64,000 nt of DNA from M3007 sp964539805 (GCA_964539805.1 CAZIKN010000014.1:6766-70765); one strand, 5' to 3'. Numbered from the stretch's first letter, positions 8,176 through 17,454 are shown. A program made the numbers and translations. Notes: generated by a model not told the origin, from the letters alone.

Positions 8176-9261
8176 ATGCATCCCGAAAACGAGACAGCTG
8201 TCGAGGAAAAAATCAAACAACCCTGCCCCAACTGCGGAAAATCCATTTCTGCCAAGGCCAAGTTTTGTGCAGGGTGTGGTCAGAAACAGACGACGGGCAA
8301 GGTGTCCTTGTCCGAGATGTTGCGCCACCTGTGGGAAACAACCTTTCATCTGGATAACAAACTGTTTCGCACTGGGCGGCGCTTGCTGATTCCTGCCGAG
8401 CTGACCATGGAGTATTTCAATCGGCGGCACAAGCGTTATTTTCATCCCTTTCAGGTGTTTTTCCTTTCTCTTTTTGTTGTTTTTTTGTTGGTTTCAGTAT
8501 TCAACAAAAGCAAAACTTCTACTTTCCGAATATTCGAGATTTTTGGGGCGGGCAATCCTGAGTATGTAAAAGGGAAATTGGATATGTTGGCTGATCTGAA
8601 AGCCGAAAAGGACTCCTTGTCTGTCGGCTTGCAAGGCCAATTGCCCCAAGAATCCATAGACACTTTGCTGGCGCGGGTAGAAAAGGACATGAGCATAGGC
8701 CCCAAAGATAGCATTTCCTTCATGCTGATCACCAATTCGGATGGCTCATCCATGCGTTTTTCCTCAAACGATCTGCTTCACATCTCATCTGATTCATTGA
8801 TCCAACTGTATCAGGTTGAAGGCATCCTGAACCGCTTTGTATTGCGTCAAACAGTATCGGTATCGCTCAAACCAGACGAATTCAACCGCTATTGGGCTGG
8901 CAATCTGTCCTGGACCTTCTTGTTACTCAGCGTTGTGATGGCTTTCTGGCTGAAGTTATTGTACCGCCGAAGCGGGCATTACTACGTAGAGCATTTTGTT
9001 TTGATGCTCCATTTGCACGCGGGCCTTTTTATCACCTTTAGCATTAGCCTGATCTTGAAAAAAGTATGTCATCTGCCCCAGCAAGTTATCCTCCTTAATG
9101 TGTTGTGGCTGCTGCTTGGCTTTTACATTGCTTTTAAGCGCTTCTACCAACAGCCGCATTGGAAAACCATGCTTAAATTGTTGATTTTCCATGTGTTGTA
9201 CTTGATTTCATTTTTGGTGCTGCTCATTGGCAGCATGGCTGCTGCACTGTTGTTGTTTTGA
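8176..9261 (+). CDS. DUF3667 domain-containing membrane protein with zinc ribbon (copy 1)
   Basis: 361 residues. The N-terminus has a four-cysteine zinc ribbon (CPNCGK at about residue 17 and CAGCGQK 17 residues later), then the DUF3667 segment (LRHLWETTFHLDNKL, then FHPFQVFFLSLFVVFLL), a roughly 100-residue soluble loop, and four or five membrane helices at the C-terminus. DUF3667 proteins are common in Bacteroidota and their role is unknown. A second member is at 28.8-29.5 kb; both share the zinc ribbon and the following helical motif, but only this one has the long loop. Monocistronic as far as can be seen. Confidence 0.85.
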   Translation: MHPENETAVEEKIKQPCPNCGKSISAKAKFCAGCGQKQTTGKVSLSEMLRHLWETTFHLDNKLFRTGRRLLIPAELTMEYFNRRHKRYFHPFQVFFLSLFVVFLLVSVFNKSKTSTFRIFEIFGAGNPEYVKGKLDMLADLKAEKDSLSVGLQGQLPQESIDTLLARVEKDMSIGPKDSISFMLITNSDGSSMRFSSNDLLHISSDSLIQLYQVEGILNRFVLRQTVSVSLKPDEFNRYWAGNLSWTFLLLSVVMAFWLKLLYRRSGHYYVEHFVLMLHLHAGLFITFSISLILKKVCHLPQQVILLNVLWLLLGFYIAFKRFYQQPHWKTMLKLLIFHVLYLISFLVLLIGSMAAALLLF

Positions 9262-9318
9262 GGCCAGTAAATCGGGATTCCATCCATCTGTGTTTGAAAA
9301 TCTGTTTCATCTGTGACC

Positions 9319-10218
9319 CTATACACCCGGGTTGGACACCCCCGTCCGCAAATGCGCCCTTTGGGCAAAAAAAGCCATCAAAGCAGTGGTATAGGCATCC
9401 GTACTGCAAAGGCTGAGCAGATCTGCGGAAGCCTTGCGGAAGTAGGATTCCGTGCGGTTCAGGCGGGCATCAAACGCTGCGGTATAAGCCCGGCGCAGAT
9501 TGGGGTCAGTGGTGTCCACCCAGTGGCGGGCACCGGTTTCGGCATCCTGTACCTGGAGCAGGTTGACATCAGGCAGGCTGCGCTCGCGCGGGTCCCAGCA
9601 GAGGATACCAATGCAATCATGCCGTGAAGCAGTGATGCGCAGGGCCTGTTCGTAGTTTTCGGCCATAAAATCGGACAAAATAAAGCATACGCTGCGTTTT
9701 TTCAGCACATTCCGAACGTACTGGAGCGCAGCGGCGAGGTTGGTACCCCGCTGTGCAGGCTGAACGTTCAGTAATTCCCGAATGATGCGCAGCGTATGCT
9801 GCCTGTCTTTTTTGGGTGGGATAAACAAGAGCGGTTTGTCCGCAAACAACAGCAAACCCACTTTGTCATTGTTGCCGGCGGCCGAAAAAGCCAGCACGGC
9901 GCATATTTCCGTCAAAATTTCCTGTTTCCACTGGCCGGTGCTGCCAAAGAATGAGGAGCCGCTGATGTCCACCAAGAGCATAAGGGTGAGTTCGCGCTCT
10001 TCCTCATATACCTTAATGTAAGGTTCATTGCTGCGGGCCGTCACGTTCCAGTCAATATTGCGCACGTCATCACCAAACTGGTAGGGGCGCACCTCGCTGA
10101 AAGACATCCCCAGCCCTTTAAAGGCACTGTGATAGCCTCCGGTAAACAGGTTGCGGGTAAGTCGGCGGGTTTTGATCTCCACCTTCCTGACTTTTCTGAT
10201 GAGTTCGGCTGCATCCAT
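9319..10218 (-). CDS. DUF58 domain-containing protein (vWA-like)
   Basis: 299 residues matching the DUF58 family: an N-terminal helical segment with the GMSFSEVRPYQFGDDVRNIDWNV type core, then a von Willebrand A-like part with the metal-site signature LMLLVDISGSS (DxSxS). In Bacteroidota these proteins form operons with MoxR AAA+ ATPases and DUF4129/DUF4350 membrane proteins in a module implicated in envelope-protein maturation; no MoxR gene is adjacent here. It is followed on the minus strand only by the plus-strand DUF3667 gene, so it appears to stand alone. Confidence 0.88.
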   Translation of the reverse strand: MDAAELIRKVRKVEIKTRRLTRNLFTGGYHSAFKGLGMSFSEVRPYQFGDDVRNIDWNVTARSNEPYIKVYEEERELTLMLLVDISGSSFFGSTGQWKQEILTEICAVLAFSAAGNNDKVGLLLFADKPLLFIPPKKDRQHTLRIIRELLNVQPAQRGTNLAAALQYVRNVLKKRSVCFILSDFMAENYEQALRITASRHDCIGILCWDPRERSLPDVNLLQVQDAETGARHWVDTTDPNLRRAYTAAFDARLNRTESYFRKASADLLSLCSTDAYTTALMAFFAQRAHLRTGVSNPGV

Positions 10219-10225
10219 GACAGGG

Positions 10226-10233
10226 CAAAGTTA
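10226..10233 (-). promoter_or_regulatory. -7 promoter element TAACTTTG for the DUF58 gene
   Basis: Minus-strand match to TAnnTTTG ending only seven bases before the ATG at 10218, which would give a leaderless or nearly leaderless mRNA if used. No -33 TTG seen. Confidence 0.35.
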
Positions 10234-10288
10234 ACCCATGATTCGCATGATTTCCACGATTTCCCTGATTAGATTATAAAGATCAACT

Positions 10289-12721
10289 TTACTCTGAACG
10301 CCGACGCCAGTTGTCGCCACGGACTTTCATGTTGATGTAATCCTCAAGGTAGGGCGATTTGAAGCCTTTTTCTGCGGCTTCGCGGATATATTTGGGGGTG
10401 ATGTCGTGTATTTTTGCACTGATGACATCATCAGCGTTCAGGTCTTTAAACCCCGCGTCGCGCAGATTTTTTACAAAATCAGTTTGTATGTTGTGGATTT
10501 TGAGGGACATGATGTCATCAAGTTCCAGATTGCCCAAGCCCAAGGACTTGCATTCGCGCACAAACTCCGGCGTGATGTTGTGGATGCGTATGGCCATGAT
10601 CTGATCCAGATCCAGATCGCCAAAGCCGGCAGTGCGGCACTCCTTGACGAACTCCGGCGTGATGTTGTGTATTTTTATCGTCATGGCCTGATCCAGATCA
10701 AGGTCAGCAAAACCCATGTCCTTGCACTGCTGAAAAAACGATGGTGTGATTTGATGGATTTTTATGGATAAAATTTCGTCCAGGTCCAATTTGCCATAAG
10801 CCGCCCTGCATTCAGCGACAAAGTCCGGCGTAATGTGGTGGATTTTCATGGAGACGATATCGTCAAATTCCAAATTGCCCAAATCCATGCGCTTGCATTC
10901 CTGAACATATTCCGGCGTAATACCATGAATTTTGGCATTCAACATATTATCGCTGTCCAAGGTGCCAAATCCGGCCTCATTCATCTCTCTGATAAACTCG
11001 GGTTCAACATTGTGCAGGCTAAAATTGCTCACCATTTCGAGATCCATGTCCTTGTAGCCCGCTTTAGCATAAGCTTCTATTTGGGCTGTGCTGACATTGG
11101 CTACCCGCAGCTGCACCAATCCGTCCAAGTCCATGTTTTTGCGGCCCATTTTTTCGCTTAGGGATAAATATTGGGTTACGGCTTTTTCATCCAAGCGGAA
11201 CACGGCCAATTGTGTCAATTCGTCTTTGTCAATGTTTTTAAAGCCTTTTTTCTTTAAAAAATCCAGATAATCGGGCTTAAAATCGGCAAAAAAGCAGTGC
11301 AACATCAGGTCTTCGTCCACATCTTGTATGTTGTTCTGTTCAAGGCTTTTTTTGAAGGCCTCGTTGGCCACAAATTCAAATCGTCCATAGCCGCCGTCCT
11401 GATCGAATTTGCCTTTAAAGGTCATAATACCGGCGGGGCGTTCAAGTCGGAACGTGGTTTCCTCGGTCGTTTGGGGATTCAGGCCGATAAATGCACTGAT
11501 GTGATAGACATCCCCATTCGTCCAATGGCCTCCGTGGTGCCGCTGGCTGATGGAAAGGTAAATGCTATCGCCTTTTACATCGGCCTCCCACACACCCGAG
11601 CGTGGCGGCGCGAATGCTTCTGTTTTGGTACCGGTATAATGTTGGGTAAAACTGTGAAAGCGCTGGCCAAAAGCCAACACCATGAGCGAACAAACCACGA
11701 GTGCGGTGGTAATCCATTTTTCCATAGCGTTAAATGTAAATGTAGGTTGAGAAAAGAGCCGAAGCACGCGTGAACGCAGTTGGCTTTTGTGTGTCCCGGC
11801 GAAACCCAGTGAAGGGCTTAAGGGCATAAAAGCCATTTCCTGCATCATCACCAATGCTTTGGCATAGTTGAGTTTATTGCCGGTAAGGGCAATGGCCCTG
11901 TCGTCACAGGCATGTTCCCGCTCATTGCGCACCTGCGCGGAAAGCCACCAGACGGCAGGGTGATAGTAAAAAAGTGCTTCCATAAGGCTTTGGAGGATAT
12001 TAAAAAGATAGTCGTGGCGCATGATATGGGCCAGTTCATGGGCCAAAATGGCTTCCACCTCTTGCTCCGAAAGTCGGTTGATCATGCCGATGGGGAACAA
12101 AATAAGGGGTTTGACGAAGCCGATGGTCAAGGGCGAACGGACCAGCGCCGATTCTAAGAGTTGTACTTTTTTACGAAGCCCTGCCTTCTGGCAAAGGCCC
12201 TCGAACAATTCGATCCAGTACGGATCAGGGGTAAAATTCATGCGTTGCCGCAAATAATAGGCATACGAAATGCCGCCAAACAAGCGAAACATAAATACCG
12301 CAAGCCCCATGAGCCATAGCATGAGTACCAAAGGCAAATGCAGCTCAAAATAATCGCGCATGGTGGCTGGCAAGTCTTTTTCTTTTTCCCGGGGCAAGGC
12401 CCAATCCGGTCTGACTTGCAACACGGACGGCTGGGCATCTAAGGGTTTGGCAAGGGTATCGGCTTTGAATTCGGCCAATGTTTCCATCACGGCTTTTTTA
12501 TTAAGGTCATAATGGCTTGAATACCAGGTAAATGTGCCCAATGCGCAGAGCAAACAACCCAACAAGGCAGCATTGGACACTTGATAGCGGAACTGTGCCC
12601 GCGAATGGCGTAGCACAAACAACAATATCCCGGCCAATACTGCAATGAGGGTAAATTGCCAGATGGAATGCAGTACCATCCAGCCAAGCGCGTAGTCCGT
12701 ATCGGGAGAAAAAATAGTCAT
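10289..12721 (-). CDS. BlaR1-type M56 metallopeptidase with C-terminal repeat array
   Basis: 810 residues. The N-terminal 330 or so form the M56/BlaR1 membrane module: several transmembrane helices and a zinc-protease motif HELAH at about residue 229 in ILAHELAHIMRHDY, followed by the NEREHACDDRAI segment that supplies the third ligand. After a membrane helix near 335-350 comes an extracytoplasmic part of about 450 residues. Instead of the penicillin-binding sensor of classical BlaR1, it has a short beta-rich section and then about ten 28-29-residue repeats (pattern IHNITPEFVKECR..GFGDLDLDQ). In the BlaR1/MecR1 family the sensor activates the protease, which inactivates the BlaI repressor. 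The ligand here is unknown. It lies 24 bases after the BlaI-type gene. Confidence 0.88.
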   Translation of the reverse strand: MTIFSPDTDYALGWMVLHSIWQFTLIAVLAGILLFVLRHSRAQFRYQVSNAALLGCLLCALGTFTWYSSHYDLNKKAVMETLAEFKADTLAKPLDAQPSVLQVRPDWALPREKEKDLPATMRDYFELHLPLVLMLWLMGLAVFMFRLFGGISYAYYLRQRMNFTPDPYWIELFEGLCQKAGLRKKVQLLESALVRSPLTIGFVKPLILFPIGMINRLSEQEVEAILAHELAHIMRHDYLFNILQSLMEALFYYHPAVWWLSAQVRNEREHACDDRAIALTGNKLNYAKALVMMQEMAFMPLSPSLGFAGTHKSQLRSRVLRLFSQPTFTFNAMEKWITTALVVCSLMVLAFGQRFHSFTQHYTGTKTEAFAPPRSGVWEADVKGDSIYLSISQRHHGGHWTNGDVYHISAFIGLNPQTTEETTFRLERPAGIMTFKGKFDQDGGYGRFEFVANEAFKKSLEQNNIQDVDEDLMLHCFFADFKPDYLDFLKKKGFKNIDKDELTQLAVFRLDEKAVTQYLSLSEKMGRKNMDLDGLVQLRVANVSTAQIEAYAKAGYKDMDLEMVSNFSLHNVEPEFIREMNEAGFGTLDSDNMLNAKIHGITPEYVQECKRMDLGNLEFDDIVSMKIHHITPDFVAECRAAYGKLDLDEILSIKIHQITPSFFQQCKDMGFADLDLDQAMTIKIHNITPEFVKECRTAGFGDLDLDQIMAIRIHNITPEFVRECKSLGLGNLELDDIMSLKIHNIQTDFVKNLRDAGFKDLNADDVISAKIHDITPKYIREAAEKGFKSPYLEDYINMKVRGDNWRRRSE
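10320..11140 (-). repeat. Array of about ten 84-87-bp coding repeats in the BlaR1-type gene
   Basis: The 3' third of the gene is a tandem array in which each unit encodes a variant of I-H-N-I-T-P-E-F-V-x-E-C-x, then a glycine-rich turn, then LDLDQIM. Central units are most alike and the outer ones diverge, as expected if the array grew by internal duplication. Confidence 0.8.
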
Positions 12722-12745
12722 GATGGATAGTTTTATGGATGACCC

Positions 12746-13144
12746 TTATGGCTTTTGCTCCATTTCCTTAATCAATGCCTTGATCTGCTCTAATTCCTCG
12801 AGCGTCATTTTGCCACTGCCCAAGGCACGCATGGCGAGGAGGGATGCCGAGCCGTCAAAAGCCAGATCCGCCAATTCCTGCACTACCTGTTTTTGGGTGT
12901 GCTCTCGGGCCATGGCGGGCGCATACAAGTGGTTGCGATCCACAATGTCGCGTGTCAGCAAGCCCTTTTCAAGCATCAGTTGCATTTGTTTGAGCGTGGT
13001 GGTATAGCCCACTTGCTCGCCTTCCGCACGACGATTATTGATGCTTGTATTGACATAGCGCACGGATTCAGGGCTTTGGCCCCAAAGCACCTGGAGTATT
13101 TCCAATTCGGCATCCGTAGGCGTAGGTATCTGTTGTTCGTTCAT
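12746..13144 (-). CDS. BlaI/MecI/CopY family transcriptional repressor
   Basis: 132 residues with the BlaI winged-helix pattern (TDAELEILQVLWGQSPESVRYV at the first helices, GYTTTLKQMQLMLEKGLL at the recognition helix and wing, DRNHLYAPA after it) and a C-terminal dimerisation region (SLLAMRALGSGKMTLEELEQIK). In the family the dimer represses its own operon and target genes until cleaved after signalling from the partner BlaR1 protease, which is the next gene. Three 16-bp palindromes of the form TACGA-N6-TCGTA surround its promoter and start codon, strong support for autoregulation. Usual family length. Confidence 0.92.
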   Translation of the reverse strand: MNEQQIPTPTDAELEILQVLWGQSPESVRYVNTSINNRRAEGEQVGYTTTLKQMQLMLEKGLLTRDIVDRNHLYAPAMAREHTQKQVVQELADLAFDGSASLLAMRALGSGKMTLEELEQIKALIKEMEQKP

Positions 13145-13148
13145 GGTG

Positions 13149-13164
13149 TACGATTTTTATCGTA
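13149..13164. promoter_or_regulatory. BlaI-type operator O1 (leader)
   Basis: TACGATTTTTATCGTA, a dyad TACGA-N6-TCGTA, lies four bases upstream of the repressor start codon. It is the same palindrome as the two around the promoter 110 and 140 bp away. Confidence 0.7.
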
Positions 13165-13205
13165 GTGTTTTGTGTAAAAAAAGCCGCGTATATGGCGGCT
13201 GATCA

Positions 13206-13241
13206 GAAACGGCTCATGCGGCACAATGCCGCTTCCGTTTC
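13206..13241. other. Hairpin in the BlaI leader
   Basis: Nested inverted repeats GAAACGG...CCGTTTC and GCGGC...GCCGC with a five-base loop would form a stem of about 12 pairs in the 5' leader of the repressor mRNA. There is no T run after it, so it is not an ordinary terminator; it may affect mRNA stability or translation. Confidence 0.5.
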
Positions 13242-13249
13242 CGATGGGA

Positions 13250-13304
13250 CAAAGGTAGTACGAAAAAAATCGTAGATCCAAATTTTTCTACGACTTTTTT
13301 CGTA
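13250..13304 (-). promoter_or_regulatory. BlaI/BlaR1 operon promoter with operators O2 and O3
   Basis: On the minus strand TTG (13279-13281), a 21-base spacer and TACCTTTG (13250-13257) form a Bacteroidota-type promoter. Palindrome O2 (TACGAAAAAAATCGTA, 13259-13274) occupies the spacer. O3 (TACGACTTTTTTCGTA, 13289-13304) lies just upstream of the -33 element. O2 and O3 start exactly 30 bp apart, three helical turns, so dimers would sit on the same face. This is a typical repressor-blocked promoter. Confidence 0.7.
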
Positions 13305-13406
13305 GGTATTTAAAAATTGTCTATTTTCCTTTGTTTATCATTCCTTAGGGGTGAATTAGGCCGCTAAGGAACGATAAAAATAATCTTGGGAAGATCATGG
13401 GAAGAC

Positions 13407-14120
13407 TCAAAAACGATAGCCGGCACTGAACCGGAATTGAAGGAAAGGCCAAATGAAGGATACCTCGCTTATTTTGCTGACCTTGTCTGCGGGGCTACTG
13501 CCGTTTACGTTTTCGTAAATAGTATTGGTGTAGGAAAAACCCCCAAAGGCATACGTTTGAAAGTCCATAAAAAAGTACTTGCGGTCAAGGAACAGGATGC
13601 GCGGGCCGAAAAAATAATCCAGGCGCCAATGATCGGCCTTCCAGTCCAGCACAGCTGCGTCCTTAGAGCGGAAAGCGAGTTTGCCGTACTGTGGTAGCAT
13701 GCCGAAGGACCAAAATACCAGTATTTTGCCCAGATTTATTTTGGAACGATATACGCGTTCCAGAGATGTTCCCGCATAAAAATGGACATTTAGCCGCCCG
13801 GGTATTTTGCTGTCGTTAAAAGTTTCTTCAAAATCCGTATTAGTGGAAGTTTCCAGCATTTGGAGGCTGACTTCCCACCAACGGTTTTGGCCTTTTCCCC
13901 ATGCCAGGGCAGGGCTAAAAATACCCGGCAAAATACCCGATGTACCTGGCGAGCGGCGCAGGGCATCTTCAAAACCATTCAAAAAGGGCAATTCAATATG
14001 GTTGTTAAATCCTAATTTGAATGCCCGCCATTGGCGGTCGGGTTGATAGGATTGAGCATGGGCACCTTGCAAACAATATAGGGTAATAAACAGGACAACA
14101 ATTAGAACACGTTTTGTCAT
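13407..14120 (-). CDS. Exported protein, probably an outer-membrane beta-barrel
   Basis: 237 residues with a clear signal peptide (MTKRVLIVVLFITLYCLQGAHA, cleavage before QS). The mature protein has alternating hydrophobic/polar stretches and ends in FRFSAGYRF; a C-terminal Phe in an aromatic-rich strand is typical of outer-membrane barrels. No catalytic motif was recognised and I cannot name a family. It sits 49 bases downstream of the PorW-like gene on the same strand and may be co-transcribed, which would fit an envelope role. An inverted repeat ATCGTTCCTTAG/CTAAGGAATGAT lies just after its stop (about 13338-13375). Confidence 0.65.
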   Translation of the reverse strand: MTKRVLIVVLFITLYCLQGAHAQSYQPDRQWRAFKLGFNNHIELPFLNGFEDALRRSPGTSGILPGIFSPALAWGKGQNRWWEVSLQMLETSTNTDFEETFNDSKIPGRLNVHFYAGTSLERVYRSKINLGKILVFWSFGMLPQYGKLAFRSKDAAVLDWKADHWRLDYFFGPRILFLDRKYFFMDFQTYAFGGFSYTNTIYENVNGSSPADKVSKISEVSFIWPFLQFRFSAGYRF

Positions 14121-14168
14121 AAGTTGAATTTATGCTTTGTTATGGACAGTTCTAATAACACAGCCCCC

Positions 14169-17066
14169 TTATTTTTTCATATAATTCGCCTCAAAAAATT
14201 CCCTGTACCCGTCTAAAGTCTTGTTCTTCAGTACCCTGCGGTAGTTTTCCTGTGTGATGGCAAAGAATTCCTTGTTGTAGTTGACTTTGTTGTTTTCGCC
14301 GAGGAATTCTTTTTTATCTTTTACTTCTTTCAGGTACTTCATGGCCTGCTCACGGCTGTCAAATTTGCGCACGACCACAACAGGCGCATCGGTATCCGTG
14401 CCGAGGAAAATATTGGAAATGCGCAGGTTTTCCAATTTGTGGTATTCGCGGTTGTAATCTGAAACGGAGGTCTTTACACTTTCTAAGGAGATGTCGCTGC
14501 CTTTAAGGGCCACGATGACATAATGCAGTTTATCATCTTCCATGACGAAGTTTTCGTCAATTTCGGCTTTGTTTTTTTCTGCTTCGGTCGGCACCTCAAA
14601 GCCTTTGCAGGATATAAGGCGCGCTATTTCCTTGGCGCGGGTGGCTTCGGCACTTTCCGGATAGCGCGCAATTACTTCGTTCAGCGCCTTGCAGTATTCT
14701 TCATTTCCCTTCAAATTCCCGGTACAAAGGGCGCTCAGGAGCGCAAATTTGGGCATGAGCGGGTTTTGGGAGCCGTATTTTTTGGGGGCGTCCTGACAGC
14801 GCTCAAAGGCATCTTTGTATTGGCCTTTTTGGAAGGTATTGAAGGTTTGTTCGTAATACTTGTTCATTTCGCGCTCGCGGGCCTTGTCCGCATTCACGAA
14901 ATTGGGGTCGGTTAGCGCTCGGGTGAAATTGCTGTTCGGGTATTTTTCATTCAGTTTGTCCAGGTAATATTTGGCCCTTGCCTGATCGCCCAGGTCGCTG
15001 AAGGCCAAATAGCAATAGTACCAGGCTTCTGTCTCGTGTTTCAGGGTATCGGGGTAGCGTTTTTGCATGTCTTCCAGGGTTCCGCTGCATTTCCGGTTGT
15101 TCTGGAGTTTATCCCTGAACAAAGTGCCCAATTGGAAGAGGGCTTCGTAGGTGTTGGCGTGCAACACAGCCATTTCGCCTTCATTGGCGGGTATGCCCTG
15201 AAAAATATTTTTCACTTCTTCGTCGCTTGCTCCGGCCTGGTTGGGGTCAGTAGTGGCAACATCTTCGCCTGGCCCGCCGGTAGGCTGGCGATTGCTTCGG
15301 CGCCAGTTGTCCTCCAATTTTCGGTCGCCCCAGGTTTTACCGAAGTCTTTACGGCCTTTTTTCAGGTAGGACTCATTATAGAAGTAGAAGGAAACTTTTA
15401 CGCCGGCAGGTATATTGGTAGGGGCCTGGGTTGTGCCTGTGGGGTTTTTCTGGCGCTCCAGTTCTTCTAAGCGTTCTTTCTCTTCCTCCTGTTTTTTTCG
15501 GATGGCTTTGGCCAGATCCTTCCGTTCTGCATCGCTCATGTTGTACACGCGCATGATGCTGTCATTGGTGGTGATGGTGGTAATGTGGCGGGCGATATCG
15601 GTCAGGTTGGTGGCATAGGCACTTACGCGTTTGTAGCGCGGATCCGTTGGGGGCAGTACATTCAGGGTACTGTCATAGTACAGTTTGGCATGCACAAAAT
15701 CTTCGCTATCAAAGAAAAGATCAGCCAGTTTCAGGTAGGATTCTGATTTTTGATACGTATCTCCGGCATTGGCATCCAATGACTTGCGCAAGAGCGCGAT
15801 GGCATCCGATTTGCGGTTTTCCTTTAGGGCGATGGCCGCTAAGGTGTAATAGATACGGTCCCGATATTCTTTATTTTTGTCCTCGCGCAGCATACGCTCC
15901 AGGGATTTAATGGCATCGGCGCTGCTAATTTTGCCATTTTCCCAGCCTGCCTGTATTTGGCGCAAGCGGGCGTTGAACTCCATGGTAAACTGAGGGCGAC
16001 TGCCCAATACGGTTTGATATGCGGCATAGGCCTGCTCACTTTGGCCGGAGAGGTCATACAATTGAGCCAGGATGTAGGCTAAGCGCGCGCGCTGTTTTTT
16101 CTTGTTGGTTAATTGAATGGCACGGCTCAGGGGTTCTATGGCGCGGTCGTATTTTTTTTGTTTCATCCACAGGCTGGCTTCTGCTGTGGCAAGTTCATCG
16201 CGCAGGTGTTTGGGAAACCAGCGATCCTCATTCAGGTCGCGGAAAAGAAAGTCTGCTTCCTCATATTTTTCGCGCTCGATTAGGGTTCGGCCATACCAGA
16301 TCATGGCTTCCGGATAAGCCGATTCACGGCTGAGGACGCCTTTGTCATAGGGGTTGGAGCCTGTGGGCAGTTGCGCCTTTTTCTCCTCCTCAAGGCGTTT
16401 CTTTTCTTCTTCTTTCTTTTTGTCTTCTTCTGCTTTTTTGGCCAAGGCAGCCTTTTCCTCGGCACTCATTTTTTTCAACTTGGCTTTTTCCTTTGCGGCG
16501 GCTTTTCTCTTTTTTGCAGCCTGTTTCTTTTTCTTCTTTTTGCTGACTTTTTTCTTTTTCTTTTTACTTGATTTTTTCTTTTTTACGTCCTTTTTCTTTT
16601 TGTCTTTGGCCAATTTGAGTTTCTTTTTTGAAGGGGCATATTCTTCTTCAATATATTTAAACGTGGTTTCGGCGGTTTCAAAGTCGCGCTTGACAAATTG
16701 GGATTGCCCTATGAGCAGGTAGCAGTCATCTTTCCAATTGCCAAATTCATGATAGGCTATGCCATTGGCGGCTTTTTTGGCCACATTGTCCAGGTCGCTT
16801 TTGGAGGATTGCGGGTCAACGGCCATGTAGGGATATATTTCCAGCACCTGATTGTAATTGTCCGCATACTGGGTATCCATTTTGTTCACCGTGTTGCGAA
16901 ACAGCTCATTGGCATTGAACCAATAGTTGTACTTGGTGGTCAGGTTGTGGTAGGCACGGCGGAATCCTCCCACGGACTCGCCTTTTTTCTTTTGGGTGAC
17001 ACAGCCGGAGGCGATAACCAACAAAAAGGTTAGCAGCAGGGCAGGTGTTCTAAAAGCAGTATTCAT
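14169..17066 (-). CDS. porW: PorW/SprE-like TPR lipoprotein of the type IX secretion system
   Basis: 965 residues from the ATG at 17066; an upstream in-frame ATG at 17264 is rejected because a lipoprotein signal (LLTFLLVIASGC) begins at 17066. The start of the mature protein, with FRRAYHNLTTKYNYWFNANELF, matches the opening of PorW/SprE proteins. Next come a very lysine-rich low-complexity stretch (about residues 160-250), several degenerate tetratricopeptide-type helical repeats, and a C-terminal part with repeated pairs of short beta/alpha units. PorW/SprE is an outer-membrane lipoprotein needed for type IX secretion and gliding in studied Bacteroidota. Two proteins in this window carry sorting-type C-termini that would use such a system. 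The symbol rests on pattern recognition only. Confidence 0.75.
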   Translation of the reverse strand: MNTAFRTPALLLTFLLVIASGCVTQKKKGESVGGFRRAYHNLTTKYNYWFNANELFRNTVNKMDTQYADNYNQVLEIYPYMAVDPQSSKSDLDNVAKKAANGIAYHEFGNWKDDCYLLIGQSQFVKRDFETAETTFKYIEEEYAPSKKKLKLAKDKKKKDVKKKKSSKKKKKKVSKKKKKKQAAKKRKAAAKEKAKLKKMSAEEKAALAKKAEEDKKKEEEKKRLEEEKKAQLPTGSNPYDKGVLSRESAYPEAMIWYGRTLIEREKYEEADFLFRDLNEDRWFPKHLRDELATAEASLWMKQKKYDRAIEPLSRAIQLTNKKKQRARLAYILAQLYDLSGQSEQAYAAYQTVLGSRPQFTMEFNARLRQIQAGWENGKISSADAIKSLERMLREDKNKEYRDRIYYTLAAIALKENRKSDAIALLRKSLDANAGDTYQKSESYLKLADLFFDSEDFVHAKLYYDSTLNVLPPTDPRYKRVSAYATNLTDIARHITTITTNDSIMRVYNMSDAERKDLAKAIRKKQEEEKERLEELERQKNPTGTTQAPTNIPAGVKVSFYFYNESYLKKGRKDFGKTWGDRKLEDNWRRSNRQPTGGPGEDVATTDPNQAGASDEEVKNIFQGIPANEGEMAVLHANTYEALFQLGTLFRDKLQNNRKCSGTLEDMQKRYPDTLKHETEAWYYCYLAFSDLGDQARAKYYLDKLNEKYPNSNFTRALTDPNFVNADKAREREMNKYYEQTFNTFQKGQYKDAFERCQDAPKKYGSQNPLMPKFALLSALCTGNLKGNEEYCKALNEVIARYPESAEATRAKEIARLISCKGFEVPTEAEKNKAEIDENFVMEDDKLHYVIVALKGSDISLESVKTSVSDYNREYHKLENLRISNIFLGTDTDAPVVVVRKFDSREQAMKYLKEVKDKKEFLGENNKVNYNKEFFAITQENYRRVLKNKTLDGYREFFEANYMKK

Positions 17067-17368
17067 CCTTTTATTCAGCAGATAGTTGGTGTCAAAAGCA
17101 GCGTTAAAGGCGTAAAAACAGGGTTTGAGGTTGCCTCGGTGGCACAATTTTTCTTGCTTATCCCGAGTTTTGAAGCGGAGACCTGTATGATCTGCCTTGA
17201 TCTGTGTTGCTGTGTACGCATTTAGAACACAGATGACACAGATGCAGGCAACACAGATTTTCACGGATTTCTCTGTGTACTACGGTGACTTGGGGTCAGG
17301 AAATGGTGTTGCTTCCAGTTACTTCGGTCCAGCACAAAATAAACTCAGCCCGGTATAATGTTGTTTGC

Positions 17369-17376
17369 TACTTTTG
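17369..17376 (+). promoter_or_regulatory. -7 promoter element TACTTTTG for RNase R
   Basis: Plus-strand match to TAnnTTTG, 78 bases before the RNase R ATG, within the 388-bp divergent region 17067-17454. The rest of that region holds short ACACAGAT-type direct repeats (about 17195-17280) and nothing else recognisable. Confidence 0.35.
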
Positions 17377-17454
17377 AGGCGCGAAAGCTCAATTTAAAAA
17401 CATCTGTACGGTTTTAGGGGAACAATTTTCCACCAATTGGATGTTTATACCGCA

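Noticed and set aside
16371..16722. Phe-rich plus-strand frames resembling membrane proteins
   Set aside because: They are the complement of the lysine-rich stretch in the PorW-like gene; poly-Lys codons read as poly-Phe on the other strand.
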